NCBI RefSeq assembly: GCF_000420025.1
Contig: NZ_ATUD01000005.1
Location: 1-64,000, forward strand
Source: Patulibacter americanus DSM 16676
GTDB taxonomy: Bacteria; Actinomycetota; Thermoleophilia; Solirubrobacterales; Solirubrobacteraceae
Direction of reading: 5' to 3'
DNA: 64,000 nucleotides
The notes beneath the pieces are model-generated. The model was not told where the DNA came from and searched no databases. It saw nothing but the letters and a program-made list of their open reading frames with translations. A program made the translations under genes and the position numbers. Below are positions 44,018 to 52,880 of this stretch, piece after piece (within the stretch, counting starts at the first letter, position 1; every line of letters begins with the position of its first letter).

Positions 44018-44609
44018 CGGGCACCCGGGCGAGCACGGAGACCTGCTGGCGGATCCGCTCCGCCTCGTCGCGGTCCAGCGCCGGGATCGTCACGGACCCC
44101 GCGGCGGTGTGGAGCTCGATCTCCGCGAGCCCGAGCCGGGTCGAGATCGGTCCACGGTGCAGGTCGACGTGCTGCACGCGCACCATCGGTACGACGGTGC
44201 GGGTGATCACGAGCAGGCCCTCCCGCAGGTCGACCTCCTCCTCGCCGATCGCGTACCACCAGATCCCGCGCCGCACGGGCGGGACGACGACCACGACGGC
44301 GAGCGCCGCCACCCACGCCGCGGCGACGACCGCCGCGGTGAGGGCGGACGACAGGTCCAGGAGGACCGCGGCCACCGTGGCGATCGTGGCCGCCGGCACC
44401 GCGTAGAGGGCGAGCTGGATCCGCCAGTAGGGCACTGCGCGTTCCGAGAGCTGTCGGCGGCCGTCGTCCGCCGGCAGGGGCGCCTCGTCACGGCCGGGCA
44501 GACGCGGGGCCACCGACGGGGCGCCGGGAACCGTGGGGTGCTCGGCCGGCGCGCGCGGCGGATCCGGGCGCGCGGGGACCGGCCCGGGGCCGGGCGGGGA
44601 CGGGGACAT
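44007..44609 (-). CDS. PH-domain (bPH2/YdbS-like) membrane protein
   Basis: 200 aa. A Pro-rich cytoplasmic N-terminus of 55 residues, two membrane helices (QLALYAVPAATIATVAAVLL and ALTAAVVAAAWVAALAVVVVV), then one PH-2 domain: WWYAIGEEEVDLREGLLVI, TVVPMVRVQHVDLHRGPIS, LGLAEIELHTAAG. The YdbS/YdbT pairing is conserved in many bacteria. TAATCT lies 7 nt before ATG 44609. The promoter region is shared with the divergent ftcD. Confidence 0.87.
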   Translation of the reverse strand: MSPSPPGPGPVPARPDPPRAPAEHPTVPGAPSVAPRLPGRDEAPLPADDGRRQLSERAVPYWRIQLALYAVPAATIATVAAVLLDLSSALTAAVVAAAWVAALAVVVVVPPVRRGIWWYAIGEEEVDLREGLLVITRTVVPMVRVQHVDLHRGPISTRLGLAEIELHTAAGSVTIPALDRDEAERIRQQVSVLARVPDDL

Positions 44610-44616
44610 GGGCCGC

Positions 44617-44642
44617 AGATTAGAGACGGCGTCGGCTAGCGT
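44617..44642. promoter_or_regulatory. Back-to-back TAnnnT elements for the ydbS-like gene and ftcD
   Basis: TAATCT on the minus strand (44617-44622) and TAGCGT on the plus strand (44637-44642) lie 14 nt apart in a 41-nt gap. Each gene has its -10 7-8 nt before its start codon, so the -35 region of each would overlap the -10 of the other. Confidence 0.45.
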
Positions 44643-44650
44643 CCGCGGCG

Positions 44651-45598
44651 ATGCCCGACGCCCCGGCCCCGACGCTGCCCTCGACCGCCGCCGACCCGCG
44701 GCTGCTGCTCGCGGTCCCGAACGTCAGCGAGGGTCGTGACGTCGCGACGATCGCCGCGATCGGTGGCGCGTACGACCGTGGCGGCGCCGCCCGGGCCCGG
44801 GTGCTCGACGTACACGCCGACCCGGACCACCACCGCACCGTGCACACGCTCGCGGGCGTCGCCGGGGCGCTTGCCGACGCGCTCCTGGCCGGGGCGGAGG
44901 AGGCGATCGCCCGTATCGACCTCGGCGCGCCGCGCGGCCTGCACCCGCACGTCGGCGCGCTCGACGTCTGCCCGGTGGTGCACCTCGACGACGCGCGGCG
45001 CGGCGCGGCGATCCTCGAGGCGCTCGCCGTCGCCGACGGGCTGGGCCGGCTCGGGCTGCCGGTGTTCCTCTACGGCGAGCTCGGGGAGGGACGAACACGC
45101 GCCGAGGTCCGTCGCGGCGGACCGGTCGAGGTCGCGCGGCGGATGGCGGCCGGCGAGCTCGTGCCGGACTTCGGCCCCGACCGCCCGCACCCGACGGCCG
45201 GCGCGGTGCTCGTCGCGGCCCGTCCGCCGCTGCTGGCGTTCAACGTCGAGCTCGCCGCCCCGGCAACGGTCGAGCACGCCCGCGCGATCGCCGCCGCGGT
45301 GCGCGAGGGTGGGAGCGACGGCCTGCCGGGCGTCCGCGCCATCGGGCTGGGCCTGGAGCACGCGGAGGGCCTGGCCGCTGGCGGCGTGCCCGTCGCACAG
45401 GTGTCCTGCAACGTCGAGGACCACCGCGCGGTGCCGCTGGCCGACCTCGTCCGCCGCATCGCGCTCCACGCCCCGGTCGCCGCCTGCGAGGTCGTGGGCC
45501 TGCCGCCGGAGGAGGCGTTCGCCGGGTTCCCCGAGGGCGTGCTCGTGCGCAACCGCCGGACGATCGAGGACGCCGTCGCGGGGGTCGCGGCGAGCTAG
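44651..45598 (+). CDS. ftcD: Glutamate formimidoyltransferase
   Basis: Transfers the formimino group from N-formimino-glutamate to tetrahydrofolate, the last step of histidine degradation in this route. 315 aa. The N-terminal subdomain starts LLAVPNVSEGRDVATIAAI, with DVHADPDHHRTVHTLAG (catalytic His region) and PRGLHPHVGALDVCPVV; the C-terminal subdomain has PTAGAVLVAARPPLLAFNVEL and GLPGVRAIGLGLEH. Only the transferase half is present; no cyclodeaminase domain is fused and no hut gene is nearby. Confidence 0.92.
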   Translation: MPDAPAPTLPSTAADPRLLLAVPNVSEGRDVATIAAIGGAYDRGGAARARVLDVHADPDHHRTVHTLAGVAGALADALLAGAEEAIARIDLGAPRGLHPHVGALDVCPVVHLDDARRGAAILEALAVADGLGRLGLPVFLYGELGEGRTRAEVRRGGPVEVARRMAAGELVPDFGPDRPHPTAGAVLVAARPPLLAFNVELAAPATVEHARAIAAAVREGGSDGLPGVRAIGLGLEHAEGLAAGGVPVAQVSCNVEDHRAVPLADLVRRIALHAPVAACEVVGLPPEEAFAGFPEGVLVRNRRTIEDAVAGVAAS

Positions 45599-45625
45599 GC
45601 CGCCGGTCCCACGGGCCGCGGAGGC

Positions 45626-45853
45626 TCAGCCGCCGCGGAGGCGGTCGATCTCGTCCGGCACGTCGTCGCTCGGCCCGCCGGCCGTGGACGGGTCGTTCTG
45701 GATCGCCTCGGGGCTCGACGGGTCCTCGGCGTCGGTCGCCGTGTCGCCGCCCTCGCCCGAGGTGCCGCCGCCGGCGTCGCCGCCCTCCGTCTCCGGGTCC
45801 GGGTCGCGCGGGGGGACGTCGCCGGGGTGCTCGTCGTGCGGTTCGGTGTTCAT
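45626..45853 (-). CDS. Small acidic hypothetical protein
   Basis: 75 aa, nearly all Asp, Glu, Gly, Pro, Ser and Thr (HPGDVPPRDPDPETEGGDAG and so on), ending IDRLRGG. No hydrophobic segment and probably disordered. The composition is close to what GC-rich DNA gives by chance, so coding status is moderate; the isolated ATG and the gap between ftcD and the asparaginase gene favour it. Confidence 0.4.
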   Translation of the reverse strand: MNTEPHDEHPGDVPPRDPDPETEGGDAGGGTSGEGGDTATDAEDPSSPEAIQNDPSTAGGPSDDVPDEIDRLRGG

Positions 45854-45902
45854 GGTCCGGCGGCTACCCGGGCCGGCCGGAACGGATGCGCGCCGGCGAC
45901 CC

Positions 45903-47048
45903 TCAGCTCCGGTTGAGCGCCCCGCGGCGCGGCGCCGGGCGCCCCACGAGCGCGACCTCGCCGGCCACCGTGCGGCGCATGAGCGCCCGGGTGCGGGCGG
46001 CGTCGCCGCCCGTCACGGCCAGCGCCCACATGAGCTTGACGGTCGCGGCGTGGCTCAGGACGCCGGGGAGGAAGTTGATGCCCGCGCCGGTCAGGGTCGG
46101 GAGGGAGGGGTAGTACGAGCCGGCGACGTCCGGGGCGGCGGACACGGTGCCGACGACGACGCCGCCGCGGGCGGTGACGAACTCGGCGAAGCGGGAGAGG
46201 GAGGAGTCGTCGTCGCCCGTCGGGCCCGTCGCGCAGGGGTAGAGTTCGGCGACCACGCCGAGCAGGCCGCCGGCCGCAACCGCGGCCTCGAGCGCCGCGA
46301 AGGGCAGGCCCGGGTGCACGCGCAGCTCGAGCACCCGCGCGTCGAAGCGGGCGACCGTCGGGTGACCGGCGGGGGCACCGTCGGCGTCGCGGGCGAAGCC
46401 CTCGCGGGCCAGCAGCGGCTGCGGCTCGGAGAACGGGACGAGCCGCGTGAGCCGGCCGTGCTCGACGGTCGCCACGGGGCCGCCGTTGGGCGAGACGAAC
46501 GCGCGGCCCGACGCGCGCTCCTTGCGCACGCGGGTGCCGAGGTGCACCAGCGCCGAGCTCTCGGGGTCCCCGGCGAAGACGAGGTAGACGCCGCGGGGGA
46601 GGGTGCGCAGGGCGACGAGCGCGCTGCCCACGTTGTTGCGGGCGTCGCTCTCCGGGTCGTCCGGGGGCAGGTTGGAGCCGGTGAGGACGACGGGGATCTC
46701 GAGGTCCGCCAGCGCGAAGGACAGCGCCGCGGCGGTGTGGGCCATCGTGTCGGAGCCGTGGAGGATGCAGATGGCCTCCGCGCCGCGCGCGGCGAGCCGC
46801 CGGCAGGACGCCGCGATGGCCTCCCAGTCCGCTGGGCGGGCCTCCTCCGAATGCAGCTCGACGGGACGGGCCACCGTCAGCTGGTGCGCCCCGAAGGCGG
46901 CGAGCGGGCCGGCCAGCCAGCCGGGCATGCCGCCCGCGTTGGGGCCGCGGACGAGGCGGACCACGTCCGCGTCGCCGGGGGAGGTCGATCCGATCGTCCC
47001 CCCGGTCAGGACGAGTCCGAGGCGCTGTCGGAGCATCCCGTCCAACAT
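45903..47048 (-). CDS. Asparaginase family protein
   Basis: 381 aa. Hydrolyses L-asparagine to aspartate and ammonia. The first catalytic motif is LGLVLTGGTIGSTSPG and the second is ICILHGSDTMAHTAAAL; VVLTGSNLPPDDPESDARNN completes the active site. The protein has no signal peptide, which suggests a cytoplasmic type I-like enzyme. The substrate preference (asparagine alone, or glutamine too) cannot be told. ATG 47048 and ATG 47036 are both possible; only 58 nt separate it from the divergent membrane-protein gene. Confidence 0.88.
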   Translation of the reverse strand: MLDGMLRQRLGLVLTGGTIGSTSPGDADVVRLVRGPNAGGMPGWLAGPLAAFGAHQLTVARPVELHSEEARPADWEAIAASCRRLAARGAEAICILHGSDTMAHTAAALSFALADLEIPVVLTGSNLPPDDPESDARNNVGSALVALRTLPRGVYLVFAGDPESSALVHLGTRVRKERASGRAFVSPNGGPVATVEHGRLTRLVPFSEPQPLLAREGFARDADGAPAGHPTVARFDARVLELRVHPGLPFAALEAAVAAGGLLGVVAELYPCATGPTGDDDSSLSRFAEFVTARGGVVVGTVSAAPDVAGSYYPSLPTLTGAGINFLPGVLSHAATVKLMWALAVTGGDAARTRALMRRTVAGEVALVGRPAPRRGALNRS

Positions 47049-47105
47049 ACGCGAGCGCGCTGCGCGGACGGCGGCGCGCGGGCGCCGCTAGTCTGGACCG
47101 TCCAG

Positions 47106-47549
47106 ATGGCCCGCCCGACGAAGCGCAAGACCAAGCACCGCGGCAACGCCGCGGGGATGATCGAGGCGCGGGGCGTGACCCACGCCCGCTCCGGGGGCTC
47201 GTCCGGAGCCCGCGGGGGCGGCCGCGTCGACCCGCGGATGCGCGAGCCGACGTGGAAGAGCGCCTTCATCCGTGCGGTCTTCGCGGCCGCGATCTTCGCC
47301 GTCGTGATGCTGCTCGTCCTGAAGGGCAAGCCGCTCAGCGTGCTCTTCACCGCGATCTTCCTCGTCGCGCTGTACACGCCGTTCGGCTTCTACTTCGACA
47401 GCTTCATCTACCGGCGCCGCCTGGCGAAGCTCGGCATCGCCGCGCCCGGGGCGAAGCCGTCGACGGGTTCCAAGCCGTCGGGCGGCTCGAAGGCGTCGGC
47501 CGGCTCCAAGACGCCGCCCGGCCCGAAGCCGCCGAAGTCCAAGCGCTGA
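47106..47549 (+). CDS. Small membrane protein with basic low-complexity tail
   Basis: 147 aa. Very basic N-terminus (ARPTKRKTKHRGNAAG), two membrane helices (SAFIRAVFAAAIFAVVMLLVL and LSVLFTAIFLVALYTPFGFYF) and a tail of GSKPSGGSKASAGSK repeats ending PKPPKSKR. The basic ends suggest contact with nucleic acid or acidic lipid at the membrane face. TAGTCT lies 11 nt before ATG 47106. I know no function. It precedes the MBL-fold gene by 35 nt on the same strand. Confidence 0.7.
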   Translation: MARPTKRKTKHRGNAAGMIEARGVTHARSGGSSGARGGGRVDPRMREPTWKSAFIRAVFAAAIFAVVMLLVLKGKPLSVLFTAIFLVALYTPFGFYFDSFIYRRRLAKLGIAAPGAKPSTGSKPSGGSKASAGSKTPPGPKPPKSKR

Positions 47550-47584
47550 CCCGCACGCCACCCGCAATCGCCGGAGGGACCCCC

Positions 47585-48235
47585 ATGGACGTCCGCATGT
47601 ACACCGTCGGAGCCATCCAGGAGAACTGCTTCCTGGTCAGCCACGAGGGCGCGAAGGAGGCCGTGATCGTCGACCCCGGCGAGGAGGCCCCGAAGTTGCT
47701 CGCCGCGCTCGAGGAGCACGGCCTGACGCTCGCCGGGATCCTGGTCACCCACACGCACTTCGACCACATCGGCGCCGTCGCGGATCTGCACGACGCCACG
47801 GGCGCCGAGGTCTGGTGCCCCGCGGGCGAGGCCGAGACGCTGAAGGACCCCAACGCCGTGATGCGCTGGGAGGGCTTCGGTCCGTTCCGCGGCTACGAGG
47901 CCGAGCACCTCGTGAAGGGCGGCGACGTCGTCTCGCTCGCCGGGCTGGACTTCCAGGTCGTCTCGACGCCCGGCCACAGCCCGGACCACGTCACCTACGC
48001 GCTGCCGGACGAGGGCGTCCTCTTCTCGGGCGACGTGCTCTTCCAGGGCTCGGTCGGCCGCACCGATCTGCCGGGCGCCGACCACGACACGCTGATGCGG
48101 TCGATCAAGGAGCTGCTGGACCGCTTCGACGACGCGATCACCGTCTGCCCGGGTCACATGGGCCCGACGACCCTGGGCCAGGAGCGCCGCACGAACCCGT
48201 TCGTGCTCGACCTGCTGTCGAAGGGCAACGCGTGA
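47585..48235 (+). CDS. Metallo-beta-lactamase-fold hydrolase (glyoxalase II-like)
   Basis: 216-aa cytoplasmic hydrolase. The metal-binding signature THTHFDHIGAV (HxHxDH) is followed by the second-site STPGHSPDH, the Asp in LFSGDVLFQGSVGR, and CPGHMGPTTLGQER. This is the YcbL/glyoxalase II-like subgroup. GGAGG lies 7 nt before ATG 47585. The stop overlaps the hisS GTG, an operon also found in many bacteria (MBL hydrolase beside hisS). The natural thioester or lactone substrate is unknown. Confidence 0.9.
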   Translation: MDVRMYTVGAIQENCFLVSHEGAKEAVIVDPGEEAPKLLAALEEHGLTLAGILVTHTHFDHIGAVADLHDATGAEVWCPAGEAETLKDPNAVMRWEGFGPFRGYEAEHLVKGGDVVSLAGLDFQVVSTPGHSPDHVTYALPDEGVLFSGDVLFQGSVGRTDLPGADHDTLMRSIKELLDRFDDAITVCPGHMGPTTLGQERRTNPFVLDLLSKGNA

Positions 48236-49488
48236 GCTCCAAGGTCACCGCGCCGCGCGGCACCCACGACGTCCTCCCGGACGAGCAGGACCTGCGCCGC
48301 CGCGTCGAGGACGTCGCGCGCCTGGTGCTCGAGGGCGCCGGGTACCGGCGGATCGAGACGCCGATCTTCGAGGCCACGGAGCTCTTCGCCCGCGGCGTCG
48401 GGGCGTCGACGGACGTGGTCCAGAAGGAGATGTACACCTTCGACGACCGCGGCGAGCGCAGCCTGACGCTGCGTCCCGAGGGCACCGCCGGTGTCGTCCG
48501 CGCGTACCTCGAGCACGGCATGCACAAGCTGCCGCAGCCCGTGAAGCTCTGGTACTGGGGACCGTTCTTCCGCTACGAGCGCGCCCAGAAGGGCCGCCAG
48601 CGGCAGTTCTGGCAGCTCGGCATCGAGTCGCTCGGCTCGGACGACCCGTCCGTCGACGCCGAGGGCATCGTGCTGCTGCACCGGGTCCTCGCCGACCTGG
48701 GCGTGCCCGGCCCGCGGCTGCGCATCGGCTCGCTCGGCACCCCCGAGGGTCGCGAGGGCTACCGCCAGACGCTGGTGGCGTACCTCCGCGAGCACGAGGA
48801 CCGGCTCTCGGACGAGGTCCGCGAGCGCATCGACCTCAACCCGCTGCGCGCCTTCGACTCCGACCACCCGGGCACGAAGGAGGTCATGGCGGGCGCCCCG
48901 CTGCTCCTCGACCACCTCGGCGAGGAGGACACCGCGCACTTCCACGAGGTCCGCGCGCTCCTCGACGGCGCGGGCGTGGCCTACGAGGTCGACCCGACCC
49001 TCGTGCGCGGCCTGGACTACTACTCGCGCACGCTCTTCGAGTTCACCTCGGACGCCCTCGGCGCCCAGTCCGGCGTGGGCGGCGGCGGACGCTACGACGG
49101 GCTGACCGCGCTCATCGGCGGGCCGGAGACGCCCGGCTTCGGCTGGGGCGCGGGCGTCGAGCGGATTCTGCTCGCCCAGGCCGAGGCGGCCGCCGACGGC
49201 GAGGACGAGCCGGCCGGCCTGGCCGGCGCCGACCTCTACGTCGCGTGGACGGAGGGCCAGCGCCACCCGGCGTTCCTGCTCGCCGACGCGGCCGCCCGCG
49301 AGGGCCTGGCCGTCCGCCTGGACCAGGCGCCGGGACGCGGCCTGAAGGGCCAGCTGCGCCGCGCCGAGAAGGCCGGGGCGCGCACCGTCGTCGTCGTCGA
49401 CGAGGACGGCATCCGCATCGAGCGCTCCCCGGGCGGACGGGCCACGGGGCTGACCGCGGCCGACGCGCTCGCCGCGGCGCGGGTCTGA
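48232..49488 (+). CDS. hisS: Histidyl-tRNA synthetase
   Basis: Class II synthetase that charges tRNA-His. 418 aa, the usual HisRS length. Motif 1 region APRGTHDVLPDEQ at the N-terminus; motif 2 is YYWGPFFRYERAQKGRQRQFWQLGIE-like (about 100-125). The histidine-specific LVRGLDYYSRTLFEF follows, then motif 3 GGGGRYDGL and GFGWGAGVERILLA. The C-terminal anticodon-binding domain is present. GTG 48232 overlaps the MBL gene stop. A 12-bp hairpin follows. Confidence 0.96.
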   Translation: MSSKVTAPRGTHDVLPDEQDLRRRVEDVARLVLEGAGYRRIETPIFEATELFARGVGASTDVVQKEMYTFDDRGERSLTLRPEGTAGVVRAYLEHGMHKLPQPVKLWYWGPFFRYERAQKGRQRQFWQLGIESLGSDDPSVDAEGIVLLHRVLADLGVPGPRLRIGSLGTPEGREGYRQTLVAYLREHEDRLSDEVRERIDLNPLRAFDSDHPGTKEVMAGAPLLLDHLGEEDTAHFHEVRALLDGAGVAYEVDPTLVRGLDYYSRTLFEFTSDALGAQSGVGGGGRYDGLTALIGGPETPGFGWGAGVERILLAQAEAAADGEDEPAGLAGADLYVAWTEGQRHPAFLLADAAAREGLAVRLDQAPGRGLKGQLRRAEKAGARTVVVVDEDGIRIERSPGGRATGLTAADALAAARV

Positions 49489-49519
49489 CCCCGCGGCCAC
49501 GCCGCCCGCCGCCGAACGC

Positions 49520-49547
49520 ACCGCGGGGCCCTCTCGGGCCCCGCGGT
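49520..49547. terminator. Perfect 12-bp hairpin after hisS
   Basis: ACCGCGGGGCCC pairs with GGGCCCCGCGGT around TCTC, followed by CTCCTTC on the plus strand. It lies 31 nt after the hisS stop and 76 nt before the stop of the convergent 5'-nucleotidase gene. Confidence 0.75.
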
Positions 49548-49623
49548 CTCCTTCGGTGTCACTCTGGATCCGGTCGGGACCGGCTGGGCGCCGCGATGGG
49601 CGCCCACCCGGTCACCGGAGGCC

Positions 49624-51897
49624 TTACGGCGCCGGCGTGAGCGCCCGCAGGCGCCCGTCGCCGCCCGCCGGGTACTGCGCGGCGGTGATGACGCGGTTCA
49701 GGCCCCCCGAGGCGATGGGAGCGACGAGGTAGTCCTCCAGCGACTGCTGGTATCCGACGCCGATCGGCTCCACCGTCGGCTTGCGGAACGGGTAGCCGTC
49801 CCCGCCGTTGCCGCCCGCCCCACCGCGTGCGGTGAAGTCCGTCGTGGCGATGTTGACGGCCGGGGCACCGGTGACGACGGCGCCGTTCTCCACGATCTTC
49901 GTCCCGTTGTCCAGCGTGATCGTCCGAATGCGCTGGCCCGGGGTCGTGGCGACGCCGTCGGCGGTCGTCACCTGCGCCGTCCGCGAGACGTCGTACTCGA
50001 CGTCCATGCCGCTCACGTGCCCGAAGCGCCCGTCCGCGGTCGGCAGCCGGGCGACGCTGAACTCCAGGATCTCCTTCAGCTGGGTCGCCGGGACGTTCGG
50101 CACGCGGCTGATGACGTTCGAGAACGGCAGGATCCGCAGCGTGTCGCCCTGGCTGATGTTGCCCGGCGCGATCGTCGCGTTGTTGCGGATGCCGCCGCCG
50201 TTGACGAGGCCCACGGTCCGCAGGGCGTTGGCCGCGATGACCCCGCGGCTGATCCCGTCGGCGACCGAGTAGCGGAACGCGTCCGCGACCAGGTTGCCGA
50301 GGTTGCTCTCCCGGAGCCGGATCGGGTCCGGGTTGTTGCCGGCCAGCGGCACCTCGCTCGTGCCGAGGATCGTGCGGTCGGCCTCGGCCGAAAACGCGAC
50401 GAGGGGGTCCTCGATCGCGCGCTTCAGCGTGGGGTTCTGCGCGGCGACGTCGGCGTCGGTCGATGTTCCGGACACGCGGACGGGACCGCTGCGGGCGGCG
50501 TCCGTGCCGATGAGGTTGCCCTTCGCATCGAACGTCGCGGTCAGGCGCCCGACGTAGTTGTACTCGCCGGCGGTCGTCACGACCGGCACCTCGCGGCCGG
50601 TCTTGTCCGTGAGTCGCACCGGGTACGGCCCGACCGGGGTCGGGGCCCGAGGCGGGGCCGGCGGAGCGACGATCGGGACGAGCGGCGTGCCCTCGTTCGC
50701 CAGGAGGTCGTCGCCGCCGCCCGCGATCACGATGTCGACGTTCTCCAGGAGCGGGACCAGCGCCCGGTCGCTGGCGAGGCCCTGCAGGTGCGACGACAGG
50801 ACGATCTTGTTGACGCCCGAGGCCTCGAGGCGCTTCGCCTCGGCGTTCACGACGTCGGCGACCTGGGCGTTGAACCGCACCCGGCCCGGGGACGCGATCG
50901 ACGGCGTCTCCGGCGGGGTGATGCCGATGATGCCGATCCGCTCGCCGCCCTTCTCGACGACGGTCGAGTCGGCGATCTTCCCGGAGGCGCGCAGGGCCTG
51001 CAGGTCCGGCTCGTCCGTCATGTCGGTGTTGGCGGAGACGAACTGCGTGCGCGCCGTGCCGCCGATGTACTGCGCGAGGCGGGCCGGGCCGAAGTCGAAT
51101 TCGTGGTTGCCGATCGTGGCGGCGTCGTAGCCGAGCAGGTCGAGCGCGAGCGAGTCGAACCACGAGCCCTGGTTGGCGTCCCACCGCGCGAACGACGCGC
51201 GCTGGTTCAGCCCGGCGAGGAAGTTGTCGCCGGAGGACACGAGCACCGTGCCCTTGTCCTCGGTGCCGGCCTTCTCGGCGTCGGACTGGAACGCGGACGC
51301 CTCGGAGCGCAGACGCCCGAGCACCGTCGCGAAGCGGCTGATCGTGCCGTAGCCGGCGGTGCTGTCGCCGGCCTTGTACTTGGACTCGCCGTCGTTGTTG
51401 TGCAGCAGCGTGAGGCGGAAGCTCTTCTCGACGGGCTTCGCCGGGACCTCGATCGGCGGGCCAGGCACCTGCACGGGCGGGCCGGGCACCTGCACCGGCG
51501 GGCCCGGGACGGGCACCGGCACGGGGACCTTCGGCCCCGCGACGAGGCGCGTGATCTGCACGAGCGTGCGTCCGCTGCAGTAGCGCGTGGTCACGCGCAG
51601 GGTGGTCTTCGTGGCGCTCGACCGGCGGGTCCGGATGCGCTTGGAGCTGCGCGAACTGCCGCAGGAGCGGGTGATGCTCTTGGGGCGCTTCAACGCGGCG
51701 CGGGTGGTCGCGGTGCGCTCGACGCGCGTGCTCTTGGCGCCCGACGTCACGACGACGTTGGCGCGGTCGGGGGCGGCCGGACGGGCCGATGCGGAGGGCA
51801 CGGTGACGGCCGAGAGGCCGGCGGCGGCGACGAGCGACGCCGCGAGTGCGGTGCGTGACGGCCGACCGTGTCTGGGGGAGGGCAGCGGTGAGTTCAC
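49624..51897 (-). CDS. Secreted 5'-nucleotidase/bifunctional UshA-family metallophosphatase
   Basis: 757 aa from GTG 51897 with AAGGAAAG 9 nt upstream. Signal peptide (TALAASLVAAAGLSAVTVPSASA), then a basic, Ser/Thr/Arg-rich segment and a PVPVPVPGPPVQVPGPP spacer. The metallophosphatase domain starts LTLLHNNDGESKYK (HNND), with SSGDNFLAG, GNHEFDFG and SSHLQG motifs. The C-terminal 5'-nucleotidase domain has ESNLGNLVADAFRY and LVNGGGIRNNATI, followed by NGGDGYPF-type residues. Binding of a metal pair and release of phosphate from nucleotides outside the cell is expected. The leader spacer is unusually long. Confidence 0.9.
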   Translation of the reverse strand: MNSPLPSPRHGRPSRTALAASLVAAAGLSAVTVPSASARPAAPDRANVVVTSGAKSTRVERTATTRAALKRPKSITRSCGSSRSSKRIRTRRSSATKTTLRVTTRYCSGRTLVQITRLVAGPKVPVPVPVPGPPVQVPGPPVQVPGPPIEVPAKPVEKSFRLTLLHNNDGESKYKAGDSTAGYGTISRFATVLGRLRSEASAFQSDAEKAGTEDKGTVLVSSGDNFLAGLNQRASFARWDANQGSWFDSLALDLLGYDAATIGNHEFDFGPARLAQYIGGTARTQFVSANTDMTDEPDLQALRASGKIADSTVVEKGGERIGIIGITPPETPSIASPGRVRFNAQVADVVNAEAKRLEASGVNKIVLSSHLQGLASDRALVPLLENVDIVIAGGGDDLLANEGTPLVPIVAPPAPPRAPTPVGPYPVRLTDKTGREVPVVTTAGEYNYVGRLTATFDAKGNLIGTDAARSGPVRVSGTSTDADVAAQNPTLKRAIEDPLVAFSAEADRTILGTSEVPLAGNNPDPIRLRESNLGNLVADAFRYSVADGISRGVIAANALRTVGLVNGGGIRNNATIAPGNISQGDTLRILPFSNVISRVPNVPATQLKEILEFSVARLPTADGRFGHVSGMDVEYDVSRTAQVTTADGVATTPGQRIRTITLDNGTKIVENGAVVTGAPAVNIATTDFTARGGAGGNGGDGYPFRKPTVEPIGVGYQQSLEDYLVAPIASGGLNRVITAAQYPAGGDGRLRALTPAP

Positions 51898-52152
51898 GGG
51901 GAACGCTTTCCTTCGGGAAGGGACCGCGCAGACGCTACGTCCGTCGGGCGCACCGCCGGTTACCGCGAAGTGACCCGTTCATGACGTTGCGGTTGCGGGC
52001 TGTCCGCGGCCCGCCCCCTCCTTCGACGTCGAGAGCGGGACCGCGAGGGCGAAGCCGAGCAGCGTCACTCGGGGGCAGCGGTTCGCGCCGACCCGTCCCT
52101 CTTGCCGGGCGCCCGGGTCGTGATGGAGACTCCCGTCGCGGTCACCGACGGC

Positions 52153-52724
52153 ATGAACGGCCTCGCCGTACGACACGTGCTCGCGGGGGGGCGCAGGGCC
52201 TTCGTGAGCTCCGCCTCCGGTCGCTGCGGAGCGACCCGGAGGCCTTCGGCTCCACGTTCGCGGACGACGCCGCCCGGCCACCGGAGTGGTGGGCGGTCTG
52301 GGCCGCGTCGTCCGGGGAGGGGCAGGCGGAGCGCACCTTCGTCGCGGAGATCGGGTGGCGGTGGAGTGGCCTCGCCCTCGTCCGCACCGACGACGCGAAG
52401 CCCGGTGTGGCGGCGCTCAACGCGATGTGGGTGGCACCCGAGGCCCGCGGTCGCCGGGTCGCCCGGGCGCTGTGCGACGCGTGCGCTGCGTGGGCGGCCG
52501 GGGCGGGCTGTCGCACGGTCGTCCTCGAGGTCGTCGACGACAACGTCGCCGCCCGGCGAGCCTACGAGGCCGCCGGCTTCGTGGTCGTCGGACGGAGCAC
52601 CTGGACGTCGGGTGGGCGGACGCTGGAGGAGCTCGTGATGAGCCGTGCGCTCCCGCCCCGGGAGGCGCCCGCGTCCGACACCGAAGGGGACGGCACCGCG
52701 GCCCGGCGGGCCGGACCACCGTAG
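52153..52724 (+). pseudogene. GNAT acetyltransferase, frameshifted in a G-tract
   Basis: The body (LRELRLRSLRSDPEAFGST, ALNAMWVAPEARGRRVARALCD, VVLEVVDDNVAARRAYEAAGF) is a clear GNAT domain of about 175 residues with the acetyl-CoA loop APEARGRRVA. Its natural N-terminus, MNGLAVRHVLAG, is in another frame. The switch falls in the seven-G run at 52185-52191; an eighth G would give a continuous VRHVLAGGAQGLREL reading. So it is a recent frameshift, an assembly error or a slippage site. Without the shift, no start codon precedes the domain in its own frame except inside Arg-rich, non-family sequence. Confidence 0.6.
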
Positions 52725-52880
52725 CCGGGCCGCTCGCGTCGACCGTCGGCTTTCGAGTCGGGCCGCCGACCGCCGACCCTCCGGCGTCGACGGCAGGACC
52801 ACGAGCGCGAACCCCGGCAGCGCGTCGCGCGGGGATGCGGGACCGCCGCGTTCCAGACCACGCCGGTACCGTTGGTCGCC

